Positions 1-8,867 of a stretch of DNA of 13,728 nucleotides are shown here, piece by piece (position 1 is the stretch's first letter; each line of letters starts with the position of its first letter). The DNA comes from Desulfovibrio sp. UBA2564. Its GTDB lineage: Bacteria; Desulfobacterota; Desulfovibrionia; Desulfovibrionales; Desulfovibrionaceae. The position numbers and the translations under genes are program-made. The DNA lies in NCBI GenBank assembly GCA_002340305.1, contig DDLU01000262.1, positions 1-13,728 on the forward strand, given 5' to 3'. The notes beneath the pieces were generated by a model. The model made no database searches, was not told the DNA's origin, and was given only the letters and a program-made list of their open reading frames with translations.

Positions 1-43
1 GGAAACTCTTGCAAGAGTTTCCCCTTCCCCAGCCGCCGGAGGC
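1..43. repeat. Palindromic intergenic element, cut by the window edge
   Basis: Positions 1-22 are a perfect 22-base palindrome (GGAAACTCTTG followed by its exact complement). A pyrimidine-rich stretch and then a GCC-GCCGGAGGC block at 32-43 follow. On the minus strand the element begins 3 bases past the alpha-2-macroglobulin stop, so it could act as that gene's transcription terminator or as an mRNA-stabilising hairpin. The left arm that would pair with positions 23-43 lies outside the window. From memory, GCCTCCGGCGGC-type blocks recur between genes in Desulfovibrio, so this may be one copy of a dispersed repeat; that part is inference. Confidence 0.5.
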
Positions 44-46
44 ATT

Positions 47-3000
47 CTATTTAATAATCATCTTACCTAATGCGGTAGCTGCTGACTTTTCAGGATCATA
101 CATCCCTTCAACCTGCACCGGGGGCACTTTAAATTCCCCACGGGTCACGGCACGCAGCAGGGTCACGTTCTCGACTTTGCCCTTGCCGGGGATGTCGGAG
201 AAAACCAGCACGCGGTCATCGCGGATATCCACATGATCGGGGCTTACGTTGCCCTTGGTGATCCATGGCAGTTCTTCGCGGGTGGCAAGCTTGGTATTTT
301 CAGGCTCAAGACCGGACGGCAGCAGACAACTGATCACCGCGTCGGCAACTGGCTTGTCTGTGGAAGTTACCACTGTGCGCATGGCTACAAGCTGGCCCTG
401 CTTGATCCCGTTGATGTCGAGCGGTTCACCGTCACGGGTCAGGAACTCGCGGCTGATCTCAAGGCCGTTGGAATAAGGCTTCCAGCTTTTGATGGTCGGT
501 ACTGCGCGGCTGTTGACGGCCCATACAAATGAGCCTTCCTCCGGCACTGAATCCAGCTTGATGGAAAGGGGCGCATTGCCGGTTACTGTTACCTGTGCAG
601 TTCCGTTGGTTTCGAAAGCGGCAAGTTCCTTGTCGCCACTCATGATCTTTCCGGCTGGATGCGGCGCGGACTTGGTCTGTCCGAAGAAGCTGCCGAGTGC
701 AAGGAAGCCGAGACTGTTGTCCTGAGTGATGTTGCGGTCATTATCCGCCATGAGATTGTAGAGCTTGTTGGCAAGCTGCGGAATTGCATCATCCTTACGG
801 TCTGCTTCCATGCGTACTAAAAGTTCAAGGGCCAGATCACGGACTTCGGAACTGAAGAACTGATCTTTATCCTTACCTTTCAGCGTGGCAGGTTTGGCAG
901 AGATGAGTTCCCGGTATGCTGCCAAGTCCCCGGAGGCGGCAAAGGCCCCGGCAAGCAGGGTCAGGGACAGTTTGTCCATGTCCGCTGCTTTGCGTTCACG
1001 CAGATAGTTCATGGGACCGTGCATCACCTTGCCTGAACGGGCCAGAACATACTGGGCGTAGCAGGGCAGTAGGTATGAATATCCGTCACGGATTGTGTCG
1101 GAGTAATTGTCGGCAACAAAACGCTGCGCTCTGTTGATGAGCATGCTGTCTACCTGATAGCCGGAAATTGCGGCCTGTTGCAGGAAATGCAGCACGTAGA
1201 CGGAGACCCATGGTTCGGAACGATGTCCACCGGGCCACATGGCGAAACCGCCGTCGGAAGTCTGCATCATGGAAAGTCTGCTCAGGGCGGACTGAACCAT
1301 GTATTGCGGAGATTCTTTTTCAAAGGATTTAGGCGAAATCTCACGGGCCAGTTCCGGGAACTTCAACAGCGGGAAGGCCTGCGATACAGTCTGCTCCGCA
1401 CATCCGTAGGGATAATGGAGCAGATAATCGAGCTTTCCGGCAAGACGCAGCATAGGCTGATTGCCGATAAGTAGTGTGCGCTCGGCCGTCTTAACACGCA
1501 TGCCTTCGAGCTTGGCCGGAAGGTCGGTTGATTTATCTTTGATGAAACCGGACTCGAATGAACGTTGTACGGGCAGGGCCGCACGAATGTTCAGGTCGAT
1601 GCTGGTTCTAGCCATTTCTTTATTGCCTTCGGCTGAGAATTTGAAAGCAGTCGCGCCGAGGTCCGATCCGGTTTGGGTTTTAAAGAAGGCTGTCTTCTGT
1701 CTGCCCTGCGGCACTGCGAATCCTTCAAGTCCCAGCTCAGTTATCATGGCACCGCTGGTTTTGATTGCAATGTTGAAATTGCCGTCTTCAGGGGTGTCGT
1801 TGCGCAGGCTGACCGGGATGTCGAAGATTTCATCCGGGGCCAGAAAACGCGGCAGGGTCGGGGTGACCATGAGCGGTGAACGCACGGTCATGATTTTCGA
1901 GGTCGAGCCGAATTTCTTTCCGTCACTGGCAACAGCCATTATGCGCAGTGCGCCGCTGAATTCCGGGATTTCAGCGTTGAATATGGCCTTGCCGTTTTTG
2001 TCCGCAGTGATGATACCGGACCAGAAAGTTACCGGTTTGACTCTGCGAATGGCGGAACTGCCGGCAAATTGTTTCATCATGGCCAGTTCCATACCACCAC
2101 CGGCAGCCGCTTTATTGATCGGTCCGGCATCGGGCATAAGCAGGCCGAAGGTATCGGACCAGCGCACGCCCAGCGTACGTTTGGCATAGAAGTAATCAAA
2201 GGGGCTGGGAGTCTTCTGACCGGAAAGACGCAGGATACCTTCATCCACAGCGGCAATGGTCAGCTTGGCTCCGGGCGTGGTTTGAACCTGCAAGGCCACT
2301 TTCTTCTCAGGACGGGTAGTCTTGGGGCAGGTGATATTGATGCCGAGTCTGTTGCTTTCGCGATCGACGAATAGTGGAACTGCGCCAACCGCACGGGCAC
2401 TGGAACCGGATTCAAGCTTGTTCGCCGAACGAATCAGGGTGGCGGTTACGTAAGCATTGGGATTGATTCCTTTCTGTACCGGAACCTTGATTGTTGCGGT
2501 GTTTCCTCTCACTTCAAGGGTTTTGGTCCAGCGGATTGTGTTGTCCTCAATTGAGACCAGCATGCGTCCCGCAAACGGGGTGCGAATCTGGTACTCAGCC
2601 ATTTCGCCGGGCTTATAGTCGCCTTTGCGGGTAGGGATGATTTCAAGTCGGGCCGGATTCTCCAAAGCCCACGGGGAATAGCCCCACCCTCCGCAGAAGA
2701 AATCGGCCTGAGTGGATACACCGGATTCAGGATCACTGAGGATAATCCGGTAACTTCCGAATTCAGGCGGACTGACCTTGAAAGTTCCGGTGGCATCCTT
2801 GGGGGAGATCTCGCGGGTCTCCAGCAATTGCGGATCACGTTCGGTTACATATTTATATGAACCGGAAGGAGTTGCCCGGACAATGGTCTGCCAGCGGTCA
2901 CGGTAAAGCTTCATGGTCAGCTTTGCGGCCTTGATCTTTTCGCCTTGAGGGGTCAGGGTCACATAATCGAGCTTGACGGATTCGCCTTGCTCATAGCCCT

Positions 3001-5446
3001 GCTTGGTCAGTTTTTTCAGGCCGGGATGGAATTTGGAAATGAGTACCGGACCTGTTTTGGTGGCAGTCACTCCGCGTCCTCCGGTCTCGCTGACCTGTGC
3101 GGTCATTCTGCCCTGAACAGCGGAATTGGATTTGAGGGTCGCCGGGATGGAAACAGCAAAGGAGAACTTGCCGGACTCATCCAGCTTGGCCTCGGTTTTA
3201 AGAATCTCGCGAGGCTTAAAGGAGCTTTTATCGGTATTGAAACGATATTTTTCATATCCCTCAGGGCTGAACTGGGCCGGCTCGAGGATTACCCTTGCAT
3301 TTACCGGAAGATTTTCTGCCGGAGGGCCGAACAAGTAGCGTCCTTCAACTTCAAAATTCAAATCTTGACCAATGGAAGTTTCTTTGGCGGTAATGATCTC
3401 TGCGCTGATCCGATCGGGCATGAAGTCTTCCACTGAATAGCGGAAGTTGCCGATACGGTCCTTACCTGCCAGCAGTTTGATATCAAATTGTCCGGTGGGC
3501 GAATAGTCCGGGATGGCCCGTTTGAATTCAATCATGCCCTGATCATCGGTATGCACGGTGCGGCGGAAAAGCTCGCGTCCGCGCTGGTCGGAATAAACCA
3601 TGACCACGGACATTTCCTTGGGCGGTTGCAATTTGCGGTCGCGGACCACGGCAACGCCTTTGACGGTCTCACCGGGACGGTAAAGATTGCGCTCACCGTA
3701 AGTGAAGGCGGTTAAGCCTTTGGAGGATAGTCGCTGCCCGGCAATGTCCAGCCCGGAGCGGTCAGTGAGAAAACGGTCCATAAGCATGAAAGTCATGTCG
3801 TTTTTACGGGTAATCACAGCCATATAGGGAGTGCCGAGGTCCTTATGCATGCCTTTCTTCTTAAGTACCAGCATGCCCCGTGAATTTGTGGTTCCGCTTG
3901 CCATGATCTGGTTGCGGTTACTGATCAGCTGTATTTTGGCATCAACAACAGGCTTGAGATCGGAAAGGGAAGAAATCCAGAAAAGTGTTTCATCATCACC
4001 TTGCTTGGCGACCACGCCAAGGTCGGTAATCATTACCCAGCGTTGAACACCGCGCCCTTTGCCCGGAATAGTCGCGGCGATGCGGTAAAGTCCTTTGCCG
4101 CCTCTGGCAATAAAGCTTTTGATAGATAGAGGAGTGGTAGTTTTGGCGTTCTTTTTGCCGGGGGTTTTGACCTTGCCGGAGAAAATCCTATTACCCAAAG
4201 CAGCGGAAATACCGCCGCCATAGGTGTTGGGATCAAACGCCATGTAGCCGTAATGGGTGAACAGTGAGAAAAGGTTGTTGGGGAAAACTCTATCTACAGT
4301 AATATTGATTTCACGGGTGTTTACGCTCTCAATGCCGAGAGTCTTGTAGCCTGATTCAGAGAGAAACATTCCGGCAGAGGAAAAATCGGCAGTAGGCTCA
4401 ATGTCGGGGATAATGATGTTTTCGGTGACATCCTTTTCAAGTAACGCTCCGTCCGCTGCACTAAGTCCCTTCTTAAGAGTGACGGAGTATTTTTTACCCG
4501 GTTTGAATGGGCCGGAGAGGATTAGTTTTTTGCCGGATGCGGCAGCAGAAATATTTACGGATGGTTTGATACTCAGCATCTCAAGACCGTGTGCAGGGAT
4601 AACCGGACTGGAAAATCCCAGTTCTACACGTGCCCCGTTAAGAGAGCTTGCTGCCTTGTAACCGGAGTATCCAAGCTCCGGATTGAAAACTATTTCAATT
4701 TTCTTTTCATAATCTTTGCCCAGAACCATGGCTCCGCGCCCGTCAGGAAGATCCTTGTTTACCTTAAGGACGTAGGTCTTTGGTTCGACATATTTTTCCA
4801 GCGGAGCACTTACAAAACGTTGATAGTAATCATCGTAACGAGTGGTAATACTCAAGGGTATTTCTTTACCGTCCGGTCCGGTCAGGGAGAGATTTTTAAG
4901 CGTGTTTTCAGGAGTTACGTAATTGCTGAAATTTATGTGTCCTTCAATACGTACTTTGCGCCCCTGCCCTGCTACAGGTTCAGTACGTAAACTGATTTCA
5001 TTGATCCCGAAGCTTCCGGTTTGCACATTGAAGGTCGTGTCGCCCTTGATTCTCTGTCCGTCCAGCAGGAAGTTTTCGGGCTTAAGATCGATGGTGAAAC
5101 GGGTGTCTTCTTTAAATGCAGGATCAGCGGTAAAGCGCAGGGCATAGGGGTTGATCCAGTGCCATTCACCTTTGACTTCCGGGGTGATCGTCGCGGGAGC
5201 TTGCTTTAAAACGTAAGAGGGGGCTTCCGGTCCGATAGGCATGTCAAAAGCCAGCAGCAATTGTGAATAACCCTGACTGTCGAGGCTGACATCAGTAACT
5301 TTGACTCCCTCACCGGAATTCATGCGTGCGGAGACAGATTCATGTTTGTTTTTTAGCAACCCGGCAGCTTGAATGGTGCAGATCATGAGCAAAAGGGCGA
5401 TAATGATATTTTTCTTGTCTTTGAAAGGGGGCGATCCTCTGTCCAT
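47..5446 (-). CDS. Secreted bacterial alpha-2-macroglobulin family protein with thioester
   Basis: A 1799-residue protein of the bacterial alpha-2-macroglobulin family (E. coli YfhM type, usually about 1650 residues). Known members trap proteases in the periplasm: cleavage of a bait region triggers a conformational change and covalent capture through an internal Cys-Gln thioester. The thioester motif C-A-E-Q is present at residues 1349-1352, in the usual Y-P-Y-G-C-A-E-Q-T context. The A2M-family block (W-S-G-I-I-T-A-D) starts near residue 1142, and the following 300 residues resemble the alpha-helical thioester domain. The N-terminus has a K-K-N then hydrophobic I14-I25 signal segment. Cys23 sits in L-M-I-C, which is not a proper lipobox, so a soluble or signal-anchored periplasmic protein is likelier than a lipoprotein. 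The start is supported by GAAGGA 7 bases upstream. Family members often neighbour pbpC; any such gene would lie left of the window and cannot be seen. Confidence 0.95.
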   Translation of the reverse strand: MDRGSPPFKDKKNIIIALLLMICTIQAAGLLKNKHESVSARMNSGEGVKVTDVSLDSQGYSQLLLAFDMPIGPEAPSYVLKQAPATITPEVKGEWHWINPYALRFTADPAFKEDTRFTIDLKPENFLLDGQRIKGDTTFNVQTGSFGINEISLRTEPVAGQGRKVRIEGHINFSNYVTPENTLKNLSLTGPDGKEIPLSITTRYDDYYQRFVSAPLEKYVEPKTYVLKVNKDLPDGRGAMVLGKDYEKKIEIVFNPELGYSGYKAASSLNGARVELGFSSPVIPAHGLEMLSIKPSVNISAAASGKKLILSGPFKPGKKYSVTLKKGLSAADGALLEKDVTENIIIPDIEPTADFSSAGMFLSESGYKTLGIESVNTREINITVDRVFPNNLFSLFTHYGYMAFDPNTYGGGISAALGNRIFSGKVKTPGKKNAKTTTPLSIKSFIARGGKGLYRIAATIPGKGRGVQRWVMITDLGVVAKQGDDETLFWISSLSDLKPVVDAKIQLISNRNQIMASGTTNSRGMLVLKKKGMHKDLGTPYMAVITRKNDMTFMLMDRFLTDRSGLDIAGQRLSSKGLTAFTYGERNLYRPGETVKGVAVVRDRKLQPPKEMSVVMVYSDQRGRELFRRTVHTDDQGMIEFKRAIPDYSPTGQFDIKLLAGKDRIGNFRYSVEDFMPDRISAEIITAKETSIGQDLNFEVEGRYLFGPPAENLPVNARVILEPAQFSPEGYEKYRFNTDKSSFKPREILKTEAKLDESGKFSFAVSIPATLKSNSAVQGRMTAQVSETGGRGVTATKTGPVLISKFHPGLKKLTKQGYEQGESVKLDYVTLTPQGEKIKAAKLTMKLYRDRWQTIVRATPSGSYKYVTERDPQLLETREISPKDATGTFKVSPPEFGSYRIILSDPESGVSTQADFFCGGWGYSPWALENPARLEIIPTRKGDYKPGEMAEYQIRTPFAGRMLVSIEDNTIRWTKTLEVRGNTATIKVPVQKGINPNAYVTATLIRSANKLESGSSARAVGAVPLFVDRESNRLGINITCPKTTRPEKKVALQVQTTPGAKLTIAAVDEGILRLSGQKTPSPFDYFYAKRTLGVRWSDTFGLLMPDAGPINKAAAGGGMELAMMKQFAGSSAIRRVKPVTFWSGIITADKNGKAIFNAEIPEFSGALRIMAVASDGKKFGSTSKIMTVRSPLMVTPTLPRFLAPDEIFDIPVSLRNDTPEDGNFNIAIKTSGAMITELGLEGFAVPQGRQKTAFFKTQTGSDLGATAFKFSAEGNKEMARTSIDLNIRAALPVQRSFESGFIKDKSTDLPAKLEGMRVKTAERTLLIGNQPMLRLAGKLDYLLHYPYGCAEQTVSQAFPLLKFPELAREISPKSFEKESPQYMVQSALSRLSMMQTSDGGFAMWPGGHRSEPWVSVYVLHFLQQAAISGYQVDSMLINRAQRFVADNYSDTIRDGYSYLLPCYAQYVLARSGKVMHGPMNYLRERKAADMDKLSLTLLAGAFAASGDLAAYRELISAKPATLKGKDKDQFFSSEVRDLALELLVRMEADRKDDAIPQLANKLYNLMADNDRNITQDNSLGFLALGSFFGQTKSAPHPAGKIMSGDKELAAFETNGTAQVTVTGNAPLSIKLDSVPEEGSFVWAVNSRAVPTIKSWKPYSNGLEISREFLTRDGEPLDINGIKQGQLVAMRTVVTSTDKPVADAVISCLLPSGLEPENTKLATREELPWITKGNVSPDHVDIRDDRVLVFSDIPGKGKVENVTLLRAVTRGEFKVPPVQVEGMYDPEKSAATALGKMIIK

Positions 5447-5530
5447 TTTAGGGTCCTTCTTTATAAAAAATTATTTAAATTGCGATTTAATGAGCCGATG
5501 ATGCCATTTTTTTTCTGGGCAGTCATCGTG

Positions 5531-5580
5531 CGTAAAGGGTGTTTTACGTATAATAACATGTTTATCACGGATTTGTCCGT
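5531..5580 (-). promoter_or_regulatory. Candidate promoter and dyads of the alpha-2-macroglobulin gene
   Basis: On the minus strand a -35-like CGGACA (5574-5579) and a -10-like TATTAT (5550-5555, 5 of 6 consensus bases) are 18 bases apart, about 100 bases upstream of the alpha-2-macroglobulin start. A 6-bp inverted repeat CGTAAA/TTTACG with a 6-base spacer (5531-5548) lies exactly where transcription would start. A second small dyad, ACGGA/TCCGT (5567-5580), overlaps the -35. This arrangement would suit operator control, but both the promoter and its regulation are inferred by eye. Confidence 0.3.
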
Positions 5581-5678
5581 CTGTTAGGAAATGTTTGCAA
5601 GAAGCTGGTTAACATGTATGGTTATATGTAAAATTAAGTTAGCGTTTTTAAAATATAATCTGATAATGGGAGTGTGTT

Positions 5679-6098
5679 TTGGAAAACCATAATATCGCAA
5701 TCGTTGGTTTAGGTAGGGTTGGTACAGCATTTTTAAAAAAAGCATTGACCAGCGACTGTGTAATGACAGTTAAAGCTGTTTGTGAAATGTGCGATACACC
5801 GGGCAAAGAGCTTGCGGATAAAGAGGAAATTCCAATTGTCGAATTGAATGAGATTGTCGGGTTGGGTGTTGGTGTAGATGTTATTTTTGATCTTACCGGC
5901 GACAAAAACGTTTCTCAAATTTTGCATCAGAAATTGGCTCAGAGCGGCAATACTTATACTGATGTGGCACCCATAAGAGTTTCCAGACTTATCTGGGGCT
6001 TGATTGCAGGTGATGAATATCTGCCGGACCTAGGCAAATGCAAGAATCAGATTTATGCTGATATGCTTATCGAACAGAGTGCCAAACCTGAACTTTAG
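5679..6098 (+). CDS. Small stand-alone Rossmann-fold (NAD(P)-binding) protein
   Basis: A 139-residue protein. Residues 5-35 form a classic dinucleotide-binding unit: I-A-I-V-G-L-G-R-V-G (GxGxxG) followed by a helix and a second strand ending in K-A-V-C-E. A further strand, V-D-V-I-F-D-L-T-G (about 66-74), is typical of the N-terminal domain of homoserine, aspartate or dihydrodipicolinate dehydrogenases. The catalytic and dimerisation half of those enzymes is absent, so no reaction can be assigned; it may be a redox or nucleotide sensor or an accessory subunit. The start codon is TTG (5679), chosen because GGGAG lies 6 bases upstream and the GxGxxG strand follows at once. It is divergent from the alpha-2-macroglobulin gene and convergent with the histidine kinase gene, overlapping it by 4 bases. 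The closest named family is uncertain; that it is a real gene is fairly sure. Confidence 0.8.
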   Translation: MENHNIAIVGLGRVGTAFLKKALTSDCVMTVKAVCEMCDTPGKELADKEEIPIVELNEIVGLGVGVDVIFDLTGDKNVSQILHQKLAQSGNTYTDVAPIRVSRLIWGLIAGDEYLPDLGKCKNQIYADMLIEQSAKPEL

Positions 6099-8512
6099 GT
6101 TAAAATCGGCAGGGCGATAGTAAATCTGGTTCCTTCGCCGGGACTGGAATCAACTGTGATCGTGCCGCTGTGGTTTTGGGTAACTATGTAGTAGGAGACT
6201 GAAAGTCCCAGCCCTGTGCCTACTCCCGGTCCTTTTGTGGAGTAAAAAGGTTCGAATACCCTTTGTAATTCTTCCTGCTCAATTCCCGGACCATTGTCTT
6301 CTATCTCTATGCGTACAAAGTTTTCATCTGATGAGGTTCGGATGGTGATGGTCGGTATTTTGTGCTTGTTCTGGTCATCAGAAAGAGCCTGCGCTGCATT
6401 TTTTATCAGGCTAAGGATTACCTGACTGATCTCCATCTCAGTGAAATTGAATATGGGAGATGAATTGAAGTCACGAATGATCTTTATTTTCTTGAAGTCA
6501 TATTTCTTTTTGAAGTCATAGTCGTTGGCGGCGAGCGATAAAGCTGTTTCAATGACAGGTTCGATCGTGCCGGACGATTTTGCAGAATTGCTTTTGCGGC
6601 TGAATTCGATCATTGATTTTACAATGTCGGCAGCGCGTGATCCGGCATCCTGAATGCTACGCAGGTATTCATTGATTCCTCTTTTTTCCATGTAATTACG
6701 CAGATTGTTGAGATCAATACCGCAGCTTTCTGCAACCGGGATGTTGCTTTTCAGGGTAGGGGATGTTCTGCGAATTATGTTTTGGGTTACCTGCATGATG
6801 ATACCCAGCGGATTGTTTACTTCATGGGCCATGCCCGCAGCAAGTCCTCCCACTGACATCATCTTTTCAGTCTGGACCATGGTTTTCTGCATTTTCCTGC
6901 GTTCGGTGATGTCACGCATCACGATGAGAAGTTTTTTTTGACCGCCGATAGAGGCCACGCGCGCGAGGTTGTCGGTCCAGAACGGTTCCCCCTTCTTGTT
7001 TTTAACCATCCATTCAAAGTGAATAGACTCCCCGGAAAGGGCTTTTGTGAAAAGCTCAGCCGCATACTTGGTATCATATGGCGGACTATTGAAGCTGATA
7101 ATTTCAGGACTCATACCGATTACTTCAGATCTTTCCATTCCGAAGAAGTCGAGGAAGGTCTGGTTGACATCGGTAAAGATTCGTTTGTTGATGTCCAAAA
7201 CCCCGATTGCATCTTTAGTAGCATTGAAAATTTCACGATAGGTAATTTCTGATTTGAGCAAATCTTTTCTGGCGGATTCACGGCTATCGATCATTGTGTT
7301 CGCGAGTTCAGCCATGGTATCGAACTCAGTGAAGTTGATTTTTGAACGGTCAATTTTTGTGGTCGAGTCGGTTCCTTTGCGGAAAAAGATTTCAAATGAA
7401 TTAAAATTATCAGCCAAAATCCTTTTGAACCGGCCGGAAAAGAAAAAGATAATAAATGAATACAGGAATATAAGGGCAACAACTGCAGCCAGGCGCATTA
7501 GTAAACCGTCCCAGAGTGATTTTTCTTTTTTTCGAAGCTTTTCTTCGAGTCGTTCAATGTTGGTGCTAACACCGATGACCCAATTCCATCCCGGAACGGT
7601 TTCAAAGTAACCCATCTTCTTATAAGATTTAAATCCTGAAGTGATTGAGGGGCTTTTATAGGTAATGTATCCTCCGCCGGATTTCGCAGATTTTATGAAC
7701 TCTTGAATGATGGAAATCCCATCTGAACTTTTCAAGTCTATTAAGTCTTTGCCCTTGTTCTTACCTACTAGCGATTGTCCGCTGAAGGTTCCGGCAAAAT
7801 ACCCATCACCATTGGAGTTGAGTTTTTTGATCCGTTTGAGCACATGTTCTTGAGTTTGATTGGTGGTTGTGTCGCGGTAAGTTCCTGTTCCTAGAATCCA
7901 TTCATAGGGTGCAAATAGTTTTATGTAGGAAGTCTTCTCATATGATTTGTCTGAACTATTCGGCTTGCTCCACAAGTAGTCGATATAGCCTTCACCTTGA
8001 TTTGTTGCGAGGCTGACCATTTCCCGCAAAACATATCTGCTGTCAGACGTTTTGATATCCAGAACATAGTTGCCACTTTTTTCCGGGGTATCGGTGTGTA
8101 AGATAAGTATCCCGTCCATCCTGACAATAAACATATAGGAATCACCGAAATCATGAATCATGGCCTGTAAGGTGGTCTTGATTAATTCTTTCAGTTTTTT
8201 TTCAGGAAGGCTGTCTTTGTACGTTTTGTAAAGAGTCATAGCCAGGCTGTGGGCTTCGAGAATTGATGCTTTAACGCTTTTCAAGCTGGCGGTTCTGGCA
8301 CTATCCCGGCTGAATTTTATATAGTCCTGCAAGTGGAAGAGCTCCTTTTGCAGGGATTCTTGAATTCCGCCCATAATTTCTGCTTCAGCTTCTTTAAGTT
8401 CATTTTGATAATCGGAAATCATGAAATAAATACTCAATCCGCCGAAAATTATAATCGACGAAAAGCAGAGAGGCAGCATGGAGCGGAAGAGGATGGTGAC
8501 AATACTTTTCAT
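6095..8512 (-). CDS. Membrane sensor histidine kinase, double Cache-PAS-HisKA-HATPase
   Basis: An 805-residue sensor kinase from the chosen start. A transmembrane helix at about 12-32 is followed by an extracytoplasmic region of about 300 residues with two Cache-like repeats. Both end in similar W-(I/V)-(I/L)-G-(T/V) motifs (A-P-Y-E-W-I-L-G-T-G near 206 and P-G-W-N-W-V-I-G-V near 307). A second helix spans about 338-362. A PAS domain follows (about 421-537), ending in the usual D-I-T-E-R-R linker. The phosphoacceptor is His563 in A-H-E-V-N-N-P-L, an NtrB-like HisKA motif. The ATPase domain has N-box Asn705, D739-N-G-P-G, and a G-T-G-L-G-L lid. There is no receiver domain and no adjacent response regulator, so it is an orphan kinase with unknown partner and ligand; Cache domains commonly bind small organic acids or amino acids. 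An upstream ATG at 8549-8551 would add 13 residues but has only GGGG one base away; the ATG at 8510-8512 has GGAA 5 bases upstream and begins directly before the membrane helix. The start remains uncertain. Confidence 0.93.
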   Translation of the reverse strand: MKSIVTILFRSMLPLCFSSIIIFGGLSIYFMISDYQNELKEAEAEIMGGIQESLQKELFHLQDYIKFSRDSARTASLKSVKASILEAHSLAMTLYKTYKDSLPEKKLKELIKTTLQAMIHDFGDSYMFIVRMDGILILHTDTPEKSGNYVLDIKTSDSRYVLREMVSLATNQGEGYIDYLWSKPNSSDKSYEKTSYIKLFAPYEWILGTGTYRDTTTNQTQEHVLKRIKKLNSNGDGYFAGTFSGQSLVGKNKGKDLIDLKSSDGISIIQEFIKSAKSGGGYITYKSPSITSGFKSYKKMGYFETVPGWNWVIGVSTNIERLEEKLRKKEKSLWDGLLMRLAAVVALIFLYSFIIFFFSGRFKRILADNFNSFEIFFRKGTDSTTKIDRSKINFTEFDTMAELANTMIDSRESARKDLLKSEITYREIFNATKDAIGVLDINKRIFTDVNQTFLDFFGMERSEVIGMSPEIISFNSPPYDTKYAAELFTKALSGESIHFEWMVKNKKGEPFWTDNLARVASIGGQKKLLIVMRDITERRKMQKTMVQTEKMMSVGGLAAGMAHEVNNPLGIIMQVTQNIIRRTSPTLKSNIPVAESCGIDLNNLRNYMEKRGINEYLRSIQDAGSRAADIVKSMIEFSRKSNSAKSSGTIEPVIETALSLAANDYDFKKKYDFKKIKIIRDFNSSPIFNFTEMEISQVILSLIKNAAQALSDDQNKHKIPTITIRTSSDENFVRIEIEDNGPGIEQEELQRVFEPFYSTKGPGVGTGLGLSVSYYIVTQNHSGTITVDSSPGEGTRFTIALPILT

Positions 8513-8591
8513 TAGGGTTCCGGTTTTGATGTTTAAAATGAATTTTTGCATACCCCGCTTATCATGTAGAGGGGTAGAGTCTTCAGTTTAA

Positions 8592-8620
8592 AACATATCA
8601 CTGCTCAGGTTTCGCGACAA
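8592..8620 (-). promoter_or_regulatory. Candidate promoter of the histidine kinase gene
   Basis: On the minus strand TTGTCG (8615-8620) and TATGTT (8592-8597) are exactly 17 bases apart, each matching 4 of 6 sigma-70 consensus bases. Transcription would start near 8585, about 70 bases before the preferred start codon. A small dyad, ATTGA-GTA-TCAAT (8627-8639), lies just upstream of the -35 and could be a regulator site. Found by eye only. Confidence 0.35.
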
Positions 8621-8700
8621 GAAAGTATTGAGTATCAATGCTTGAAAAAACGATTTTTATTTGGAGACGGCAATAACGGGCGATGGAAGGTATTGAAATA

Positions 8701-8731
8701 AAAAAAAGGTTACGATCATTTGATCGTAACC
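8701..8731 (-). terminator. Intrinsic terminator of the downstream tRNA-Arg copy
   Basis: On the minus strand a perfect 11-bp stem (GGTTACGATCA paired with its complement, 2-base centre) is followed directly by seven T residues. It starts 16 bases past the CCA end of the tRNA at 8748, a textbook factor-independent terminator. It would also help block read-through towards the histidine kinase promoter. Confidence 0.9.
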
Positions 8732-8747
8732 CTTTGAGCTATCGAAG

Positions 8748-8824
8748 TGGCGCGCCTGAGAGGATTCGAACCTCTGACCTACGGATTCGTAGTCCGGCAC
8801 TCTATCCAGCTGAGCTACAGGCGC
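8748..8824 (-). tRNA. tRNA-Arg, anticodon ACG (copy 1)
   Basis: A 77-base tRNA with genomically encoded CCA (plus-strand TGG at 8748-8750). The acceptor stem GCGCCTG/CAGGCGC is perfect, the discriminator is G, the D-arm has the AGCTGGATA loop, and the T-arm AGAGG/CCTCT encloses TTCGAAT. The anticodon loop C-T-A-C-G-A-A gives anticodon ACG, which is modified to ICG in bacteria and reads CGU, CGC and CGA arginine codons. Positions 27 and 43 would be a C-U mismatch in the anticodon stem. The gene is identical over all 77 bases to the copy at 9011-9087. It has its own promoter and terminator. Confidence 0.97.
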
Positions 8825-8838
8825 GCGTCGAGAAGAAG

Positions 8839-8867
8839 TGTTTATGTGTATTTCTCAGGATCGTCAA
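8839..8867 (-). promoter_or_regulatory. Candidate promoter of tRNA-Arg copy 1
   Basis: On the minus strand TTGACG (8862-8867) matches 5 of 6 -35 consensus bases and is followed 17 bases later by TAAACA (8839-8844), or in a different register by CATAAA (8841-8846). Transcription would start a few bases before the mature tRNA 5' end at 8824. The -35 is convincing; the -10 is weak. Confidence 0.5.

Noticed and set aside
1461..2189. Plus-strand open frame of 242 codons
   Set aside because: It is wholly antisense to the well-supported alpha-2-macroglobulin gene, with no ribosome site or recognisable domain. The other plus-strand frames in 47-5446 are rejected for the same reason.
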